In this document: positions 1 to 6,997 of the stretch, piece by piece | How positions within the stretch are numbered: the first letter of the stretch is position 1 | How the letters are laid out: every line of letters begins with the position of its first letter | Source of the DNA: Deltaproteobacteria bacterium RIFCSPLOWO2_02_FULL_57_26 | GTDB lineage: Bacteria; Desulfobacterota; Binatia; UBA9968 | Assembly (NCBI GenBank): GCA_001798455.1 | Contig: MGSI01000096.1 | Location: forward strand, 1 to 20,055 | Length of the DNA stretch: 20,055 nucleotides | Reading direction: 5' to 3' | Made by a program: the position numbers and the translations under genes | Notes under the pieces: model-generated | The model's input: the letters and a program-made list of their open reading frames with translations, nothing else | Databases searched by the model: none | What the model was told of the DNA's origin: nothing

Positions 1-326
1 AGCACAGACTCCACAAGGGCATGGGCGGCGTCCTCGAAGTCGTCCTTCGACTCAGGCAAATAGAGCCACTTTTTGAGTACCGGGTGTGTAGCCAAGCCGT
101 GGTGCTCGCGCCGGAGAGAGGCGTGGTGTTTTTTCTCGGTGGGCAGAAGCAGCCCCGTCCAAGGCTCACGCCCACGGCTTGCCAGGACCAGGACGAGCCG
201 CCCGAAGAGATAGCAACCCCTACAGCCGAACATCGCCTTGACGATGAATGAAGGCTCCTCTTCGAGGGGCTCGACGACCCATTGGAGCGGATGCGATCTT
301 CCCGCTTTGGTTTTTAGTAAATCCAT
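1..326 (-). CDS. Hypothetical protein, weakly TfoX-N-like, truncated by the window edge
   Basis: An open frame on the minus strand starts at ATG 326-324 and runs off the left edge without a stop, giving about 108 residues. It begins MDLLKTKAGRSHPLQWVV and contains FGCRGCYLFGRLVLVL at about residues 33-48, with a CxxC pair (C35, C38). A basic and histidine-rich stretch follows, then KKWLYLPES. The 'MFG-x-x-G-x-YLFG' pattern recalls the N-terminal domain of TfoX-like proteins (MFGGYG-type motif), but the resemblance is partial and function is unknown. The start lies three bases after the nfeD stop, so the two genes are probably co-transcribed leftward. The rightward frame at 21-251 in the same place shows no family resemblance and was discarded. 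Confidence 0.55.
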   Translation of the reverse strand, partial: MDLLKTKAGRSHPLQWVVEPLEEEPSFIVKAMFGCRGCYLFGRLVLVLASRGREPWTGLLLPTEKKHHASLRREHHGLATHPVLKKWLYLPESKDDFEDAAHALVESV

Positions 327-329
327 ACC

Positions 330-713
330 TTAGTCCTTTTCCGCTTTCACGATCAGGGTCATGCCTTCGGCAGCCAAAACCTTCACGGGGCTTCCGGGCG
401 CGAGCGGATCGTCGCTCGGCTTGACCTCGGCTTGCCAAAGCTCCCCGCGCACGTGTACATAGCCCCGCGGCGAAAGCTCGCTCTGGGCTACCCCTCGCGT
501 CCCGATTAGTTGCTCGGCTCCGGTCTTCACTCCCGATTCGTACGCGGTGCGCAGGAGAGGATACATCACGAGATCCTTTGCGACCCATAGAACGAAAAGT
601 CCTAAGGCTACCCAGCCGGGAATCCCCACCCAGTATCGTAATCCACTGAGGATAACTGCTGCCAGTACCCATCCAGGAAGCTGGAAGAGCAAATACTTCA
701 CCAGGGTCGACAC
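330..713 (-). CDS. NfeD family membrane protein (short form)
   Basis: A protein of about 127 residues. It has two hydrophobic segments near the N-terminus (about residues 5-22 and 30-52, around LLFQLPGWVLAAVILSGL and GWVALGLFVLWVA). A soluble C-terminal beta-rich domain contains LIGTRGVAQSELSPRGYV and ends near AEGMTLIVKAEKD. This is the layout of short NfeD proteins, in which an OB-fold domain follows the membrane part; they are often linked to membrane-microdomain (SPFH/slipin) proteins, though none is encoded here. The frame is open upstream to a TTG at 788. I chose GTG at 713-711 because GGAGG (723-719) sits five bases ahead of it and the membrane domain begins directly after it. A promoter candidate lies just upstream. 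Confidence 0.8.
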   Translation of the reverse strand: MSTLVKYLLFQLPGWVLAAVILSGLRYWVGIPGWVALGLFVLWVAKDLVMYPLLRTAYESGVKTGAEQLIGTRGVAQSELSPRGYVHVRGELWQAEVKPSDDPLAPGSPVKVLAAEGMTLIVKAEKD

Positions 714-734
714 CGAGCCCTCCGATCTTCTCTG

Positions 735-764
735 CTTATAGCGCGGCGGCAAAAAAATTGGCAA
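735..764 (-). promoter_or_regulatory. Candidate sigma70-type promoter for nfeD
   Basis: Reading the minus strand, TTGCCA (764-759) and TATAAG (740-735) are separated by 18 bases. The expected transcription start, near 728, lies about 15 bases before the chosen GTG start of the NfeD gene. The spacer contains a run of seven T. It is assigned by eye from the hexamers and spacing only. Confidence 0.45.
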
Positions 765-781
765 ATGGGCCGTTCGGTCTT

Positions 782-810
782 TTGACAATGGTTGGCCTGA
801 ATGCTATAGA
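782..810 (+). promoter_or_regulatory. Strong sigma70-type promoter for bactofilin (and possibly the atp genes)
   Basis: A perfect TTGACA (782-787) is followed, after exactly 17 bases, by TATAGA (805-810). Transcription would start near 817, about 26 bases before the bactofilin ATG. No other hexamer pair this good is seen before atpC. Because the downstream genes all point the same way with no visible terminator, it may also drive the ATP synthase operon. A separate promoter in the 145-base gap after bactofilin cannot be excluded. Confidence 0.65.
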
Positions 811-842
811 AAAAATTTGTCTTTTAGGGGATTTTAAGTCTC

Positions 843-1298
843 ATGGTTTGGTTTGATCGCAGCCCCGGAGGTAAAAAAGGCCCTCCTGAGGACCCGCCGG
901 AGCGGGCGGTAGAGCCGCCCGGCGCCGCAGACCCGAGCCCGGCTGAATCCACTGGCGAGGAACTAGTCGCTCATTTATATAAAGGGAGTCGAGTGACTGG
1001 ACAGCTAACCTTCCATGGTCCCGCGAAGATCGATGGAACCGTGGAGGGGGAGGTTCTTTGCCACGGGGTTTTGACCATTGGTGAAGGAGCGGAGGTACGG
1101 GCCAAGGTTTCCGGCGACGTCGTCATCATACGCGGCAGCGTGGAGGGCGATGTGGCAGCTAAAAAGAAGGTGGAGCTGGAAAGCCCGGCCCGGCTCTTCG
1201 GCAATATTGATACCCCCCGGCTGGTTGTCACAGAGGGCGTAGTGTTTGACGGTGATTGCTCCATGAGAGGGGCAAGGGAGAAGGGTGAGGAGAAATAG
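843..1298 (+). CDS. Bactofilin family polymer-forming cytoskeletal protein
   Basis: A protein of 151 residues. Residues 1-42 are a proline- and acid-rich, probably disordered tail. From about residue 43 (HLYKGSRVTGQL) to about 142 there is a regularly repeating beta-strand pattern with glycine turns: GPAKIDGTVEGEV, HGVLTIGEGAEV, KVSGDVVIIRGSVEGDV, SPARLFGNIDTPRLVV. This is the bactofilin (DUF583) right-handed beta-helix. Bactofilins polymerise without nucleotide into filaments that act as membrane-linked scaffolds for cell shape, polar proteins or chromosome-segregation factors. Length and domain position are normal for the family. AGGGG at 826-830 is a modest ribosome site, 12 bases ahead. 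A similar bactofilin gene is found upstream of atp genes in some deltaproteobacteria, so the neighbourhood is a useful lineage clue. Confidence 0.9.
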   Translation: MVWFDRSPGGKKGPPEDPPERAVEPPGAADPSPAESTGEELVAHLYKGSRVTGQLTFHGPAKIDGTVEGEVLCHGVLTIGEGAEVRAKVSGDVVIIRGSVEGDVAAKKKVELESPARLFGNIDTPRLVVTEGVVFDGDCSMRGAREKGEEK

Positions 1299-1443
1299 GC
1301 TGAGGTTCGCCACTCATCTCATCACCACATCCTAGCTTCATTCCCAGAAATTTTCGGTGTAAGGCTCGTTCTCGCGGGCCTCGGACCATTCTCTCTCTGG
1401 GGAAAGCTATGCGCGCGATCGACCCACACGAGTAGGGTCAATT

Positions 1444-1872
1444 ATGATTGCACTAGATTATACGGTCGTCATTCAGATTTTTGCTTTTCTGGTTCTCTGG
1501 CTTCTTTTGAGCAAGCTCTTGTTCGGGCCTTTTCTCCGACTGGTGGAGGAGAGGGAGCGAAGGACTGAGGGTTCGAGGGCGGAGGCCGCGTCTCTCAGGG
1601 AGGAAGGCGAGCGGCTGCGGGCGGACTACGAGGGCGGCATTGAAAGCGCCCGGGAGGAGGGGCTGAGAGTGAAGGAGACGTTGTTGGAGGAAGGTCGGCG
1701 AGCCAACGAGCGGCTTTTGGCGCAAGCCCGGGAGGAATCGACAAATCTGCTTCAAGCTGTCCGGAACGAGTTGCAGCAGGCCATGCAGCGGGAGCGCGAG
1801 GTGGCGGCACGTGAGGCCGAAGGGATCGCCCGGCAAATTGCGGAGAAACTCCTCGGACGGAGGGTCGGATGA
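1444..1872 (+). CDS. atpF': F0F1 ATP synthase subunit b' (stator)
   Basis: A protein of 142 residues with one N-terminal membrane helix (about residues 8-30, IQIFAFLVLWLLLSKLLFGPF). A long, charged, almost purely helical region follows, rich in Glu, Arg, Ala and Leu with no proline, typical of the stator stalk. It pairs with the b subunit encoded next to form the peripheral stalk that holds alpha3-beta3 still while the rotor turns. The short N-terminus without a signal-like leader and its position first in the operon identify it as the b' type (also called atpX or atpG' in some genomes). Its end overlaps the next start in an ATGA arrangement (1869-1872), which implies translational coupling. 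AGTAGGG (1431-1437) is a plausible ribosome site. Confidence 0.88.
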   Translation: MIALDYTVVIQIFAFLVLWLLLSKLLFGPFLRLVEERERRTEGSRAEAASLREEGERLRADYEGGIESAREEGLRVKETLLEEGRRANERLLAQAREESTNLLQAVRNELQQAMQREREVAAREAEGIARQIAEKLLGRRVG

Positions 1873-2417
1873 GGCTTCTGTTAGGCCTGTGGATCACCCA
1901 GGCTTGGGCGGCGGGTTCGGGAGCCGAGGAGGCCCATGGGGTGTCGTGGTTTCAGCTCATCTTTCCGCTCGTCAACTTTCTCATTTTCGCCTACCTGATC
2001 AAGCGCTACCTGCTGCCCGTGCTGCGGGATTACCTGCGGGAGCGGCGTGGCAGGATTGTTAGCGCGGTGAAAGAGGCAGAGGAGGATCGGGCGCGCGCCG
2101 AGGCGATAGTCCAGGATTACCGGGGTCGGCTGGCGCGCCTTGAGGCGGAGACCCAGGAGCTGCGCGAAAGGCTACGGCAGGAAGGTGAGAAAGGGCGGGC
2201 CAGGCTTGTCGCCGAGGCCGAGGAGTTAGCTGCCAAGGTCAAAGCCGACGCTGATTTCTTGGCGCAACAGGAAGTCAAGGCGCGGCGCCAGCAGTTGAGA
2301 GCCGAGATGGCCTCGATGGCTGAGCGCAAGGCCGCCGAGATGCTCCAGCAGCAGTTGACTGCCGCAGACCAGCAGCGTCTGGTCGAAGAATTTGTGCACA
2401 GTGTAGGACAGATTTGA
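1869..2417 (+). CDS. atpF: F0F1 ATP synthase subunit b (stator)
   Basis: A protein of 182 residues. It has a hydrophobic leader-like start (MRLLLGLWITQAWAAG) with an AWA site that could be cleaved by signal peptidase. A membrane helix follows at about residues 27-47 (WFQLIFPLVNFLIFAYLIKRYL), then a long helical stalk to the end. The motif around RDYLRERRGRIVSAVKEAEEDRARAEA is typical of F-type b subunits. It forms the peripheral stalk with b' and contacts delta at its C-terminus. A signal-like leader on b is also seen in deltaproteobacterial homologues. GGAGGG (1859-1864) gives a good ribosome site inside the end of b', and the start overlaps the b' stop. The stop overlaps the delta start by one base. 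Confidence 0.9.
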   Translation: MRLLLGLWITQAWAAGSGAEEAHGVSWFQLIFPLVNFLIFAYLIKRYLLPVLRDYLRERRGRIVSAVKEAEEDRARAEAIVQDYRGRLARLEAETQELRERLRQEGEKGRARLVAEAEELAAKVKADADFLAQQEVKARRQQLRAEMASMAERKAAEMLQQQLTAADQQRLVEEFVHSVGQI

Positions 2418-2959
2418 TGGTCGAAGGAAGCTTAAGTCGCAGATACGCGAGGGCCCTTTTCCAGTTGGCCGCTGAAGCGGGGCGGGAGGCAGAGGTGGGC
2501 CAGGAAATCAGCCGCTATGCTGAGGTCTACACGACGTCGGCACTTATCCGGGTGGTTAGCAATCGGGCCCTGGCGGCACGGGCGCGGAAGAATGTGGTGA
2601 TCGAGGTCGCCCGGTCCGTTGGCCTCTCCTCCCTCACGATCCATTTCTTATCCCTCCTGGTGGACCGGGATCGCGTGGGCCTTCTTCCCTCGATCGCTTC
2701 GCGTTATCGGCGGTTGCTGGACGAGGCAAAGGGTCGAGTCGAGGCCCGGGTCGTCGCAGCGGCCCTGCTAAGTCGGGATATGATGGAGAGGGTGCGTGTA
2801 GCGCTCCAGAGCATCTCCGGCAAGGAAGTGATCCTGCACGAAGAGACAGATCCAGGGCTCATCGGGGGGGTGCGGATCGAGTTGGAAGGCAGAGTCTACG
2901 ATGGCAGCGTGCGCACCCAACTGGAAAAAATGAAGCAGCGCATTGAGCGCGGGTACTGA
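2417..2959 (+). CDS. atpH: F0F1 ATP synthase subunit delta
   Basis: A protein of 180 residues starting MVEGSLSRRYARALFQLAAEAG, the standard N-terminal helix of the delta (OSCP) subunit. The typical C-terminal block ETDPGLIGGVRIELEGRVYDGSVRTQLEKM is also present. Delta caps the alpha3-beta3 head and joins it to the b/b' stalk. The start is the ATG at 2417, whose first base is the last base of the b stop codon (TGATG). A TTG three bases earlier would also be in frame but is less likely. TAGGA at 2404-2408 is a fair ribosome site. Length and both conserved ends are intact. Confidence 0.93.
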   Translation: MVEGSLSRRYARALFQLAAEAGREAEVGQEISRYAEVYTTSALIRVVSNRALAARARKNVVIEVARSVGLSSLTIHFLSLLVDRDRVGLLPSIASRYRRLLDEAKGRVEARVVAAALLSRDMMERVRVALQSISGKEVILHEETDPGLIGGVRIELEGRVYDGSVRTQLEKMKQRIERGY

Positions 2960-2968
2960 AGGCTTCGA

Positions 2969-2996
2969 CCTGAGCTCCCCTCGGCCTGAGCTCGGG
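2969..2996 (+). repeat. Inverted repeat (hairpin) in the atpH-atpA spacer
   Basis: CCTGAGCTC (2969-2977) can pair with GAGCTCGGG (2988-2996), a nine-pair stem with one G-U pair and a ten-base loop. CCTGAGCTC also recurs as a direct copy at 2985-2993. The hairpin ends 14 bases before the strong AGGAGG of atpA, so in the mRNA it would form a 5' structure without covering the ribosome site. It has no T-run, so it is not a classical terminator. A role as a processing or stability element is inference. Confidence 0.5.
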
Positions 2997-3023
2997 ACGA
3001 AGGCAACCGAAGGAGGCAGAAGG

Positions 3024-4532
3024 ATGGAGATTGGCACGGCGGAAATCAGCCGGATCATTAAGGAGCAGATCCGGGATTATGACAAGGCGGTGGAGGTTCA
3101 GGAGGTCGGGACCGTCCTGTCCACCGGCGACGGCATCGCCCGCATCTACGGGCTCGACCGCGTGGCTGCGGGGGAGCTGCTGGAGTTTCCCCACGGGATC
3201 TACGGCGTGGCGCTGAACCTTGAGGAAGACAACGTCGGCGCCGCTCTCTTCGGCGAGACGCACCTCATCGGAGAGGGGGATACGGTCAAGCGCACGGGTC
3301 GGATTGCCGAGGTGGCGGTCGGGGAAGCCCTGGTCGGCCGGGTGGTGAACGCCTTGGGCGAGCCGATCGACGGCCGCGGGCCCATCGAGATCAAGGAGAG
3401 AAGGAGGATCGAGGTCAAGGCCCCAGGGATCATAGCGCGACAGCCCGTCAAAGAACCGCTGCAAACCGGGCTCAAAGCGATCGACGGGATGATTCCCATC
3501 GGCCGGGGCCAGCGCGAGCTGATCATCGGCGACCGGCAGACGGGCAAGACCGCGCTGGTCATCGACACCATCATCAACCAGAAGGGTGGCAATGTCACCT
3601 GCATCTATGTCGCCATCGGACAGAAGCGCTCCACGGTCGCGCAGGTCGTGGATCGGCTGCGGCAGGACGGTTCCATGGAGTATACGATCGTCGTCTCCGC
3701 CACGGCCGCCGAATCGGCGCCGCTGCAGTTCATCGCCCCCTATACCGGCTGCACCATGGGAGAGCACATCCGCGACCGCGGCGGCCACGCGCTGGTCATC
3801 TACGACGATCTTTCCAAACACGCCGTGGCCTACCGGCAGCTCTCGCTGCTGCTGCGCCGTCCGCCGGGCCGGGAGGCGTTCCCGGGAGACGTTTTCTACC
3901 TCCACTCTCGCCTGCTTGAGCGCGCGGCCAAATTGAGCGATGCCCGCGGCGGCGGTTCGCTCACGGCCCTTCCCATCATCGAGACCCAGGCAGGCGACGT
4001 CTCGGCTTACATCCCCACGAATGTGATCTCGATCACCGATGGGCAGATCTATCTCGAAAGCGATCTCTTTTACTCCGGCGTGCGGCCGGCGATCAACGTA
4101 GGCCTTTCGGTCTCGCGCGTCGGGGGCTCCGCCCAGATTAAGGCGATGAAGCAGGTGGCGGGAAGTCTCCGCCTCGACCTCGCCCAATACCGGGAGATGG
4201 CGGCCTTTGCCCAATTCGGCTCCGACCTGGACGCGACCACCCAGCGCCAGATCGCCCGGGGAAGTCGCCTGGTGGAGATCCTCAAGCAGGATCAATATGC
4301 GCCGTTGACCGTGGCGAAGCAGGTCCTGATCATCTATGCCGGGACCAACGGCTTTGTAGATCATCTCCCGGTCGGCGCGCTCAAGAAGTACGAGCGCGAG
4401 CTCTATGCCTTCGTTGAGTCCAGTTATCCCGATCTGCTTCCGGAAATCCTCAAAAAGCGTGAGCTGGATGAGGAGCTGCGCGGCAAGATCAAAAAAATCT
4501 TAGAGGAATTTAACTCGAGCTTCAAGGAATAG
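3024..4532 (+). CDS. atpA: F0F1 ATP synthase subunit alpha
   Basis: A protein of 502 residues, normal length for the family. The Walker A motif GDRQTGKT is at residues 169-176. DDLSKHAVAYRQ and the SVSRVGGSAQ block are also present; its arginine (R365) is the finger that reaches into the neighbouring beta catalytic site. Alpha carries the non-catalytic nucleotide sites of the alpha3-beta3 head. The frame is open upstream to 2943. I chose ATG 3024 because AGGAGG (3011-3016) lies seven bases ahead and the protein then begins MEIGTAEISRIIKEQI as family members do. The usual DLSKQA is DLSKHA here, a mild variation. It sits between delta and gamma in the standard order. Confidence 0.98.
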   Translation: MEIGTAEISRIIKEQIRDYDKAVEVQEVGTVLSTGDGIARIYGLDRVAAGELLEFPHGIYGVALNLEEDNVGAALFGETHLIGEGDTVKRTGRIAEVAVGEALVGRVVNALGEPIDGRGPIEIKERRRIEVKAPGIIARQPVKEPLQTGLKAIDGMIPIGRGQRELIIGDRQTGKTALVIDTIINQKGGNVTCIYVAIGQKRSTVAQVVDRLRQDGSMEYTIVVSATAAESAPLQFIAPYTGCTMGEHIRDRGGHALVIYDDLSKHAVAYRQLSLLLRRPPGREAFPGDVFYLHSRLLERAAKLSDARGGGSLTALPIIETQAGDVSAYIPTNVISITDGQIYLESDLFYSGVRPAINVGLSVSRVGGSAQIKAMKQVAGSLRLDLAQYREMAAFAQFGSDLDATTQRQIARGSRLVEILKQDQYAPLTVAKQVLIIYAGTNGFVDHLPVGALKKYERELYAFVESSYPDLLPEILKKRELDEELRGKIKKILEEFNSSFKE

Positions 4533-4547
4533 GACTGAGGACTGAAC

Positions 4548-4601
4548 GAATTGAACTACTTGAACCGTTTAAACAGTTTAAGTCGTTCAAGCCGTTCAAA
4601 G
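4548..4601 (+). repeat. Nine-base repeats forming a long inverted repeat between atpA and atpG
   Basis: Six consecutive nine-base units each have a TTNAA-type core: GAATTGAAC, TACTTGAAC, CGTTTAAAC, AGTTTAAGT, CGTTCAAGC, CGTTCAAAG. The first units carry TTGAAC and the last carry GTTCAA. The array is therefore symmetric about base 4575: TTGAAC at 4551 and 4560 pair with GTTCAA at 4594 and 4585, and a central TTTAAA-like segment closes the loop. The RNA could fold into one long imperfect hairpin. Unlike the flanking genes it is AT-rich. No ribosome site is seen between it and the atpG start. Confidence 0.7.
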
Positions 4602-4624
4602 TGTTTATGCAGCCTAACTGAGCC

Positions 4625-5485
4625 ATGGCAACTTTAAAGGCAATACGTAAACGGATCGTTTCGATCCGCAACACGCAGCAGATCACCAAGGCGATGAAGA
4701 TGGTCTCGGCCGCCAAACTGCGGCGCGCCCAGGAGGCGGTGGTGCAGGCCCGACCGTACGCCGAGAAGGTCGCCGCCCTGCTCAAGAACCTCTCGGCCCG
4801 CGTAGCCCAAGAGGCGCACCCGCTACTCATGCAGCGGGAAGAGAAGCGCGTGGATCTGTGGCTGTTGACGGCAGACCGGGGATTGTGCGGCGGCTATAAT
4901 GCCAACCTGATTCGAGCGGCCGAGGGGTTTTTGCGCGTCCATGGGCGGGAAAAAGAGATCCAGCTGGCCGTGGTGGGGCGCAAGGGCGTGGACTACTTTC
5001 GCCGGCGCAGGGTCGAGATGATCGCGCGCTATCCCAACGCCTGGAGCAGGTCGATGGGGGAGCTGGCCGCTGAGATCGCCGAGCAAATGATCGGACGGTT
5101 TGTCCGGGGCGAAACCGATGGCGCCTATATCCTCTACAGCCGCTTTCGCTCGGCCCTTTCGCAGGTCCCGACGCTGGAAAAGCTCGTCCCGGCGGCGACC
5201 GCAGCGGAGCAGAGGGAAGAGCTTCCCGTCGAATATCTTTTCGAGCCGGATGTTAGGACCCTGCTCGCTAGCCTCCTGCCGAAGGTGGTCGAGGTTGGGA
5301 TTTACAGGGCGCTCCTGGAAGCGGTGGCGAGCGAGCACGGCGCGCGTATGACGGCGATGGATTCGGCCACGACGAACGCGGCGGATATGATCAGCAGCCT
5401 CACTTTACAGATGAATCGCGCCCGCCAGGCCTCGATCACGAGGGAACTCATGGAGATAGTCTCCACCGCCGAGGCGTTGAAGTAA
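4625..5485 (+). CDS. atpG: F0F1 ATP synthase subunit gamma
   Basis: A protein of 286 residues. Its N-terminal helix (MATLKAIRKRIVSIRNTQQITKAMKMVSAAKLRRAQ region) is the classic gamma signature. The C-terminal helix contains the conserved MTAMDSATTNAADMI and ends at LMEIVSTAEALK. Gamma is the central rotor shaft: its two terminal helices form a coiled coil inside the alpha3-beta3 head, and the middle domain contacts epsilon and the c-ring. The start is fixed by family N-terminal conservation, even though the bases before it (4602-4624) contain no purine-rich ribosome site. A 92-base repeat-bearing spacer separates it from atpA, and only 25 bases separate it from atpD. Confidence 0.97.
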   Translation: MATLKAIRKRIVSIRNTQQITKAMKMVSAAKLRRAQEAVVQARPYAEKVAALLKNLSARVAQEAHPLLMQREEKRVDLWLLTADRGLCGGYNANLIRAAEGFLRVHGREKEIQLAVVGRKGVDYFRRRRVEMIARYPNAWSRSMGELAAEIAEQMIGRFVRGETDGAYILYSRFRSALSQVPTLEKLVPAATAAEQREELPVEYLFEPDVRTLLASLLPKVVEVGIYRALLEAVASEHGARMTAMDSATTNAADMISSLTLQMNRARQASITRELMEIVSTAEALK

Positions 5486-5510
5486 GGAATCGAACGGAGG
5501 TTATGAAATT

Positions 5511-6920
5511 ATGAGTTTGGGAAAGATCACTCAAGTTTTGGGGGCAGTAGTGGATGTGGAGTTTGCTGATAGCTCGCTACCGCCCATCTACAACGCCCTC
5601 AAGATTACCAATCCTGCCATCAGCGACCAGGAGTGGAATCTCGTGGTCGAGGTGGCGCAGCATTTGGGCGAGAACACGGTCCGTTGCATCGCTATGGATA
5701 GCGCCGAGGGGCTGGTCCGGGGAATGGAGGTCATGGATACCGGAGAAGGGATTACCGTTCCCGTGGGCCCCGAGACCCTGGGCCGGGTCCTCAACGTCAT
5801 CGGCGAGCCAGTGGATGAAGGTCCGCCTATCAATGCCAAGAAACGCCTTCCAATCCATCGTCCCACGCCGGACTTTGTCGATCAGGAGACCAAGGTTCAG
5901 GCCTTTGAGACCGGAATCAAAGTCGTGGATCTCCTCGCCCCCTACGCCAGAGGCGGAAAGATCGGACTTTTCGGGGGCGCCGGCGTGGGTAAGACCGTTA
6001 TCCTGATGGAGCTCATCCACAACGTGGCGATGAAGCACGGCGGCTACTCGGTCTTCGGGGGCGTGGGCGAGAGGACGCGCGAGGGCAACGACCTCTACCT
6101 GGAGATGAAGGAATCAGGCGTCATCAGCAAGGCGGCCTTGGTCTACGGCCAGATGAACGAGCCACCAGGAGCTCGGGCGCGCGTCGGTCTCTCTGCCCTA
6201 ACCCTGGCGGAATATTTCCGCGACGAGGAGGGAAAGGACGTCCTCCTTTTTATCGACAACATCTTTCGTTTCACTCAGGCCAACTCAGAGGTCTCAACGC
6301 TTCTGGGGCGCATGCCTTCAGCCGTGGGCTATCAGCCGACCCTCTCTACCGACCTGGGCGAGCTGCAAGAGAGGATCACGTCGACTCGTAAGGGCTCGAT
6401 TACTTCGGTCCAGGCGATTTACGTTCCGGCCGATGACCTGACGGACCCCGCTCCCGCTACCACCTTTGCTCATCTTGACGCCACGACAGTACTCTCACGC
6501 CAAATCGCCGAGCTCGGCATCTACCCGGCGGTCGATCCCCTGGACTCGACCTCCCGGCTTCTGGATCCGCGGGTGGTCGGCGAGGAGCACTATCAGGTGG
6601 CACGCCAGGTGCAGATGATTCTTCAGCGCTATAAAGACCTGCAGGACATCATCGCGATCCTCGGGATGGATGAGCTTTCGGAGGACGATAAGTTGACGGT
6701 GGCGCGGGCACGTAAGATCCAGCGCTTCCTGTCGCAGCCCTTCCATGTGGCCGAGGCCTTCACCGGCGCTCCGGGTGTCTATGTAGAGCTCAAGGATACC
6801 ATCAAAGGATTTAAAGAGATCGTCGAGGGCAAGCACGATGACATTCCGGAGCAGGCCTTCTATATGGTGGGGACCATCGAGCAGGCGCTGGAAAAGGCCA
6901 AGCGATTGGCCGCAGCCTAA
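5511..6920 (+). CDS. atpD: F0F1 ATP synthase subunit beta (catalytic)
   Basis: A protein of 469 residues, full length. The Walker A motif GGAGVGKT is at residues 155-162. The catalytic glutamate is in GERTREGND (E187). LLFIDNIFRF is the Walker B region and MDELSEDDKL the C-terminal DELSEED-type motif. Beta holds the three catalytic sites that make or hydrolyse ATP. GGAGG (5496-5500) lies ten bases before the ATG. An ATG at 5503 opens a three-codon frame (Met-Lys-Leu-stop) whose stop overlaps the atpD start as ATGA; it may be chance or may assist initiation. The family N-terminus (MSLGKITQVLGAVVDVEF) confirms 5511 as the real start. Confidence 0.99.
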   Translation: MSLGKITQVLGAVVDVEFADSSLPPIYNALKITNPAISDQEWNLVVEVAQHLGENTVRCIAMDSAEGLVRGMEVMDTGEGITVPVGPETLGRVLNVIGEPVDEGPPINAKKRLPIHRPTPDFVDQETKVQAFETGIKVVDLLAPYARGGKIGLFGGAGVGKTVILMELIHNVAMKHGGYSVFGGVGERTREGNDLYLEMKESGVISKAALVYGQMNEPPGARARVGLSALTLAEYFRDEEGKDVLLFIDNIFRFTQANSEVSTLLGRMPSAVGYQPTLSTDLGELQERITSTRKGSITSVQAIYVPADDLTDPAPATTFAHLDATTVLSRQIAELGIYPAVDPLDSTSRLLDPRVVGEEHYQVARQVQMILQRYKDLQDIIAILGMDELSEDDKLTVARARKIQRFLSQPFHVAEAFTGAPGVYVELKDTIKGFKEIVEGKHDDIPEQAFYMVGTIEQALEKAKRLAAA

Positions 6921-6923
6921 CAA

Positions 6924-6974
6924 AATTTTGAATTGCGAATTATGAATGTTGAATTCAATTAAGAATTCAAAATT
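6924..6974 (+). repeat. AT-rich inverted repeat in the atpD-atpC spacer
   Basis: AATTTTGAATT (6924-6934) is matched by its exact reverse complement AATTCAAAATT (6964-6974). Between them lies the ten-base palindrome TTGAATTCAA (6949-6958). The whole 77-base spacer is strikingly AT-rich compared with the genes on both sides and is built from repeated AATT- and GAATT-like pieces. There is no GC stem with a T-run, so a standard terminator is unlikely. No ribosome site is visible between it and the atpC ATG. Confidence 0.65.
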
Positions 6975-6997
6975 AAAAATTCGAAATTATTACTGCG

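Noticed and set aside
2859..4364. A 501-codon open frame on the minus strand opposite atpA
   Set aside because: It lies opposite one of the most conserved genes known, and its translation is rich in Asp, Arg, Gly and His without any family motif. It is a shadow produced by GC-rich codon use in atpA.
6921..6997. A rho-independent terminator between atpD and atpC
   Set aside because: The inverted repeat is AT-only in its stem and is not followed by a T-run; atpC, part of the same enzyme, lies directly behind.
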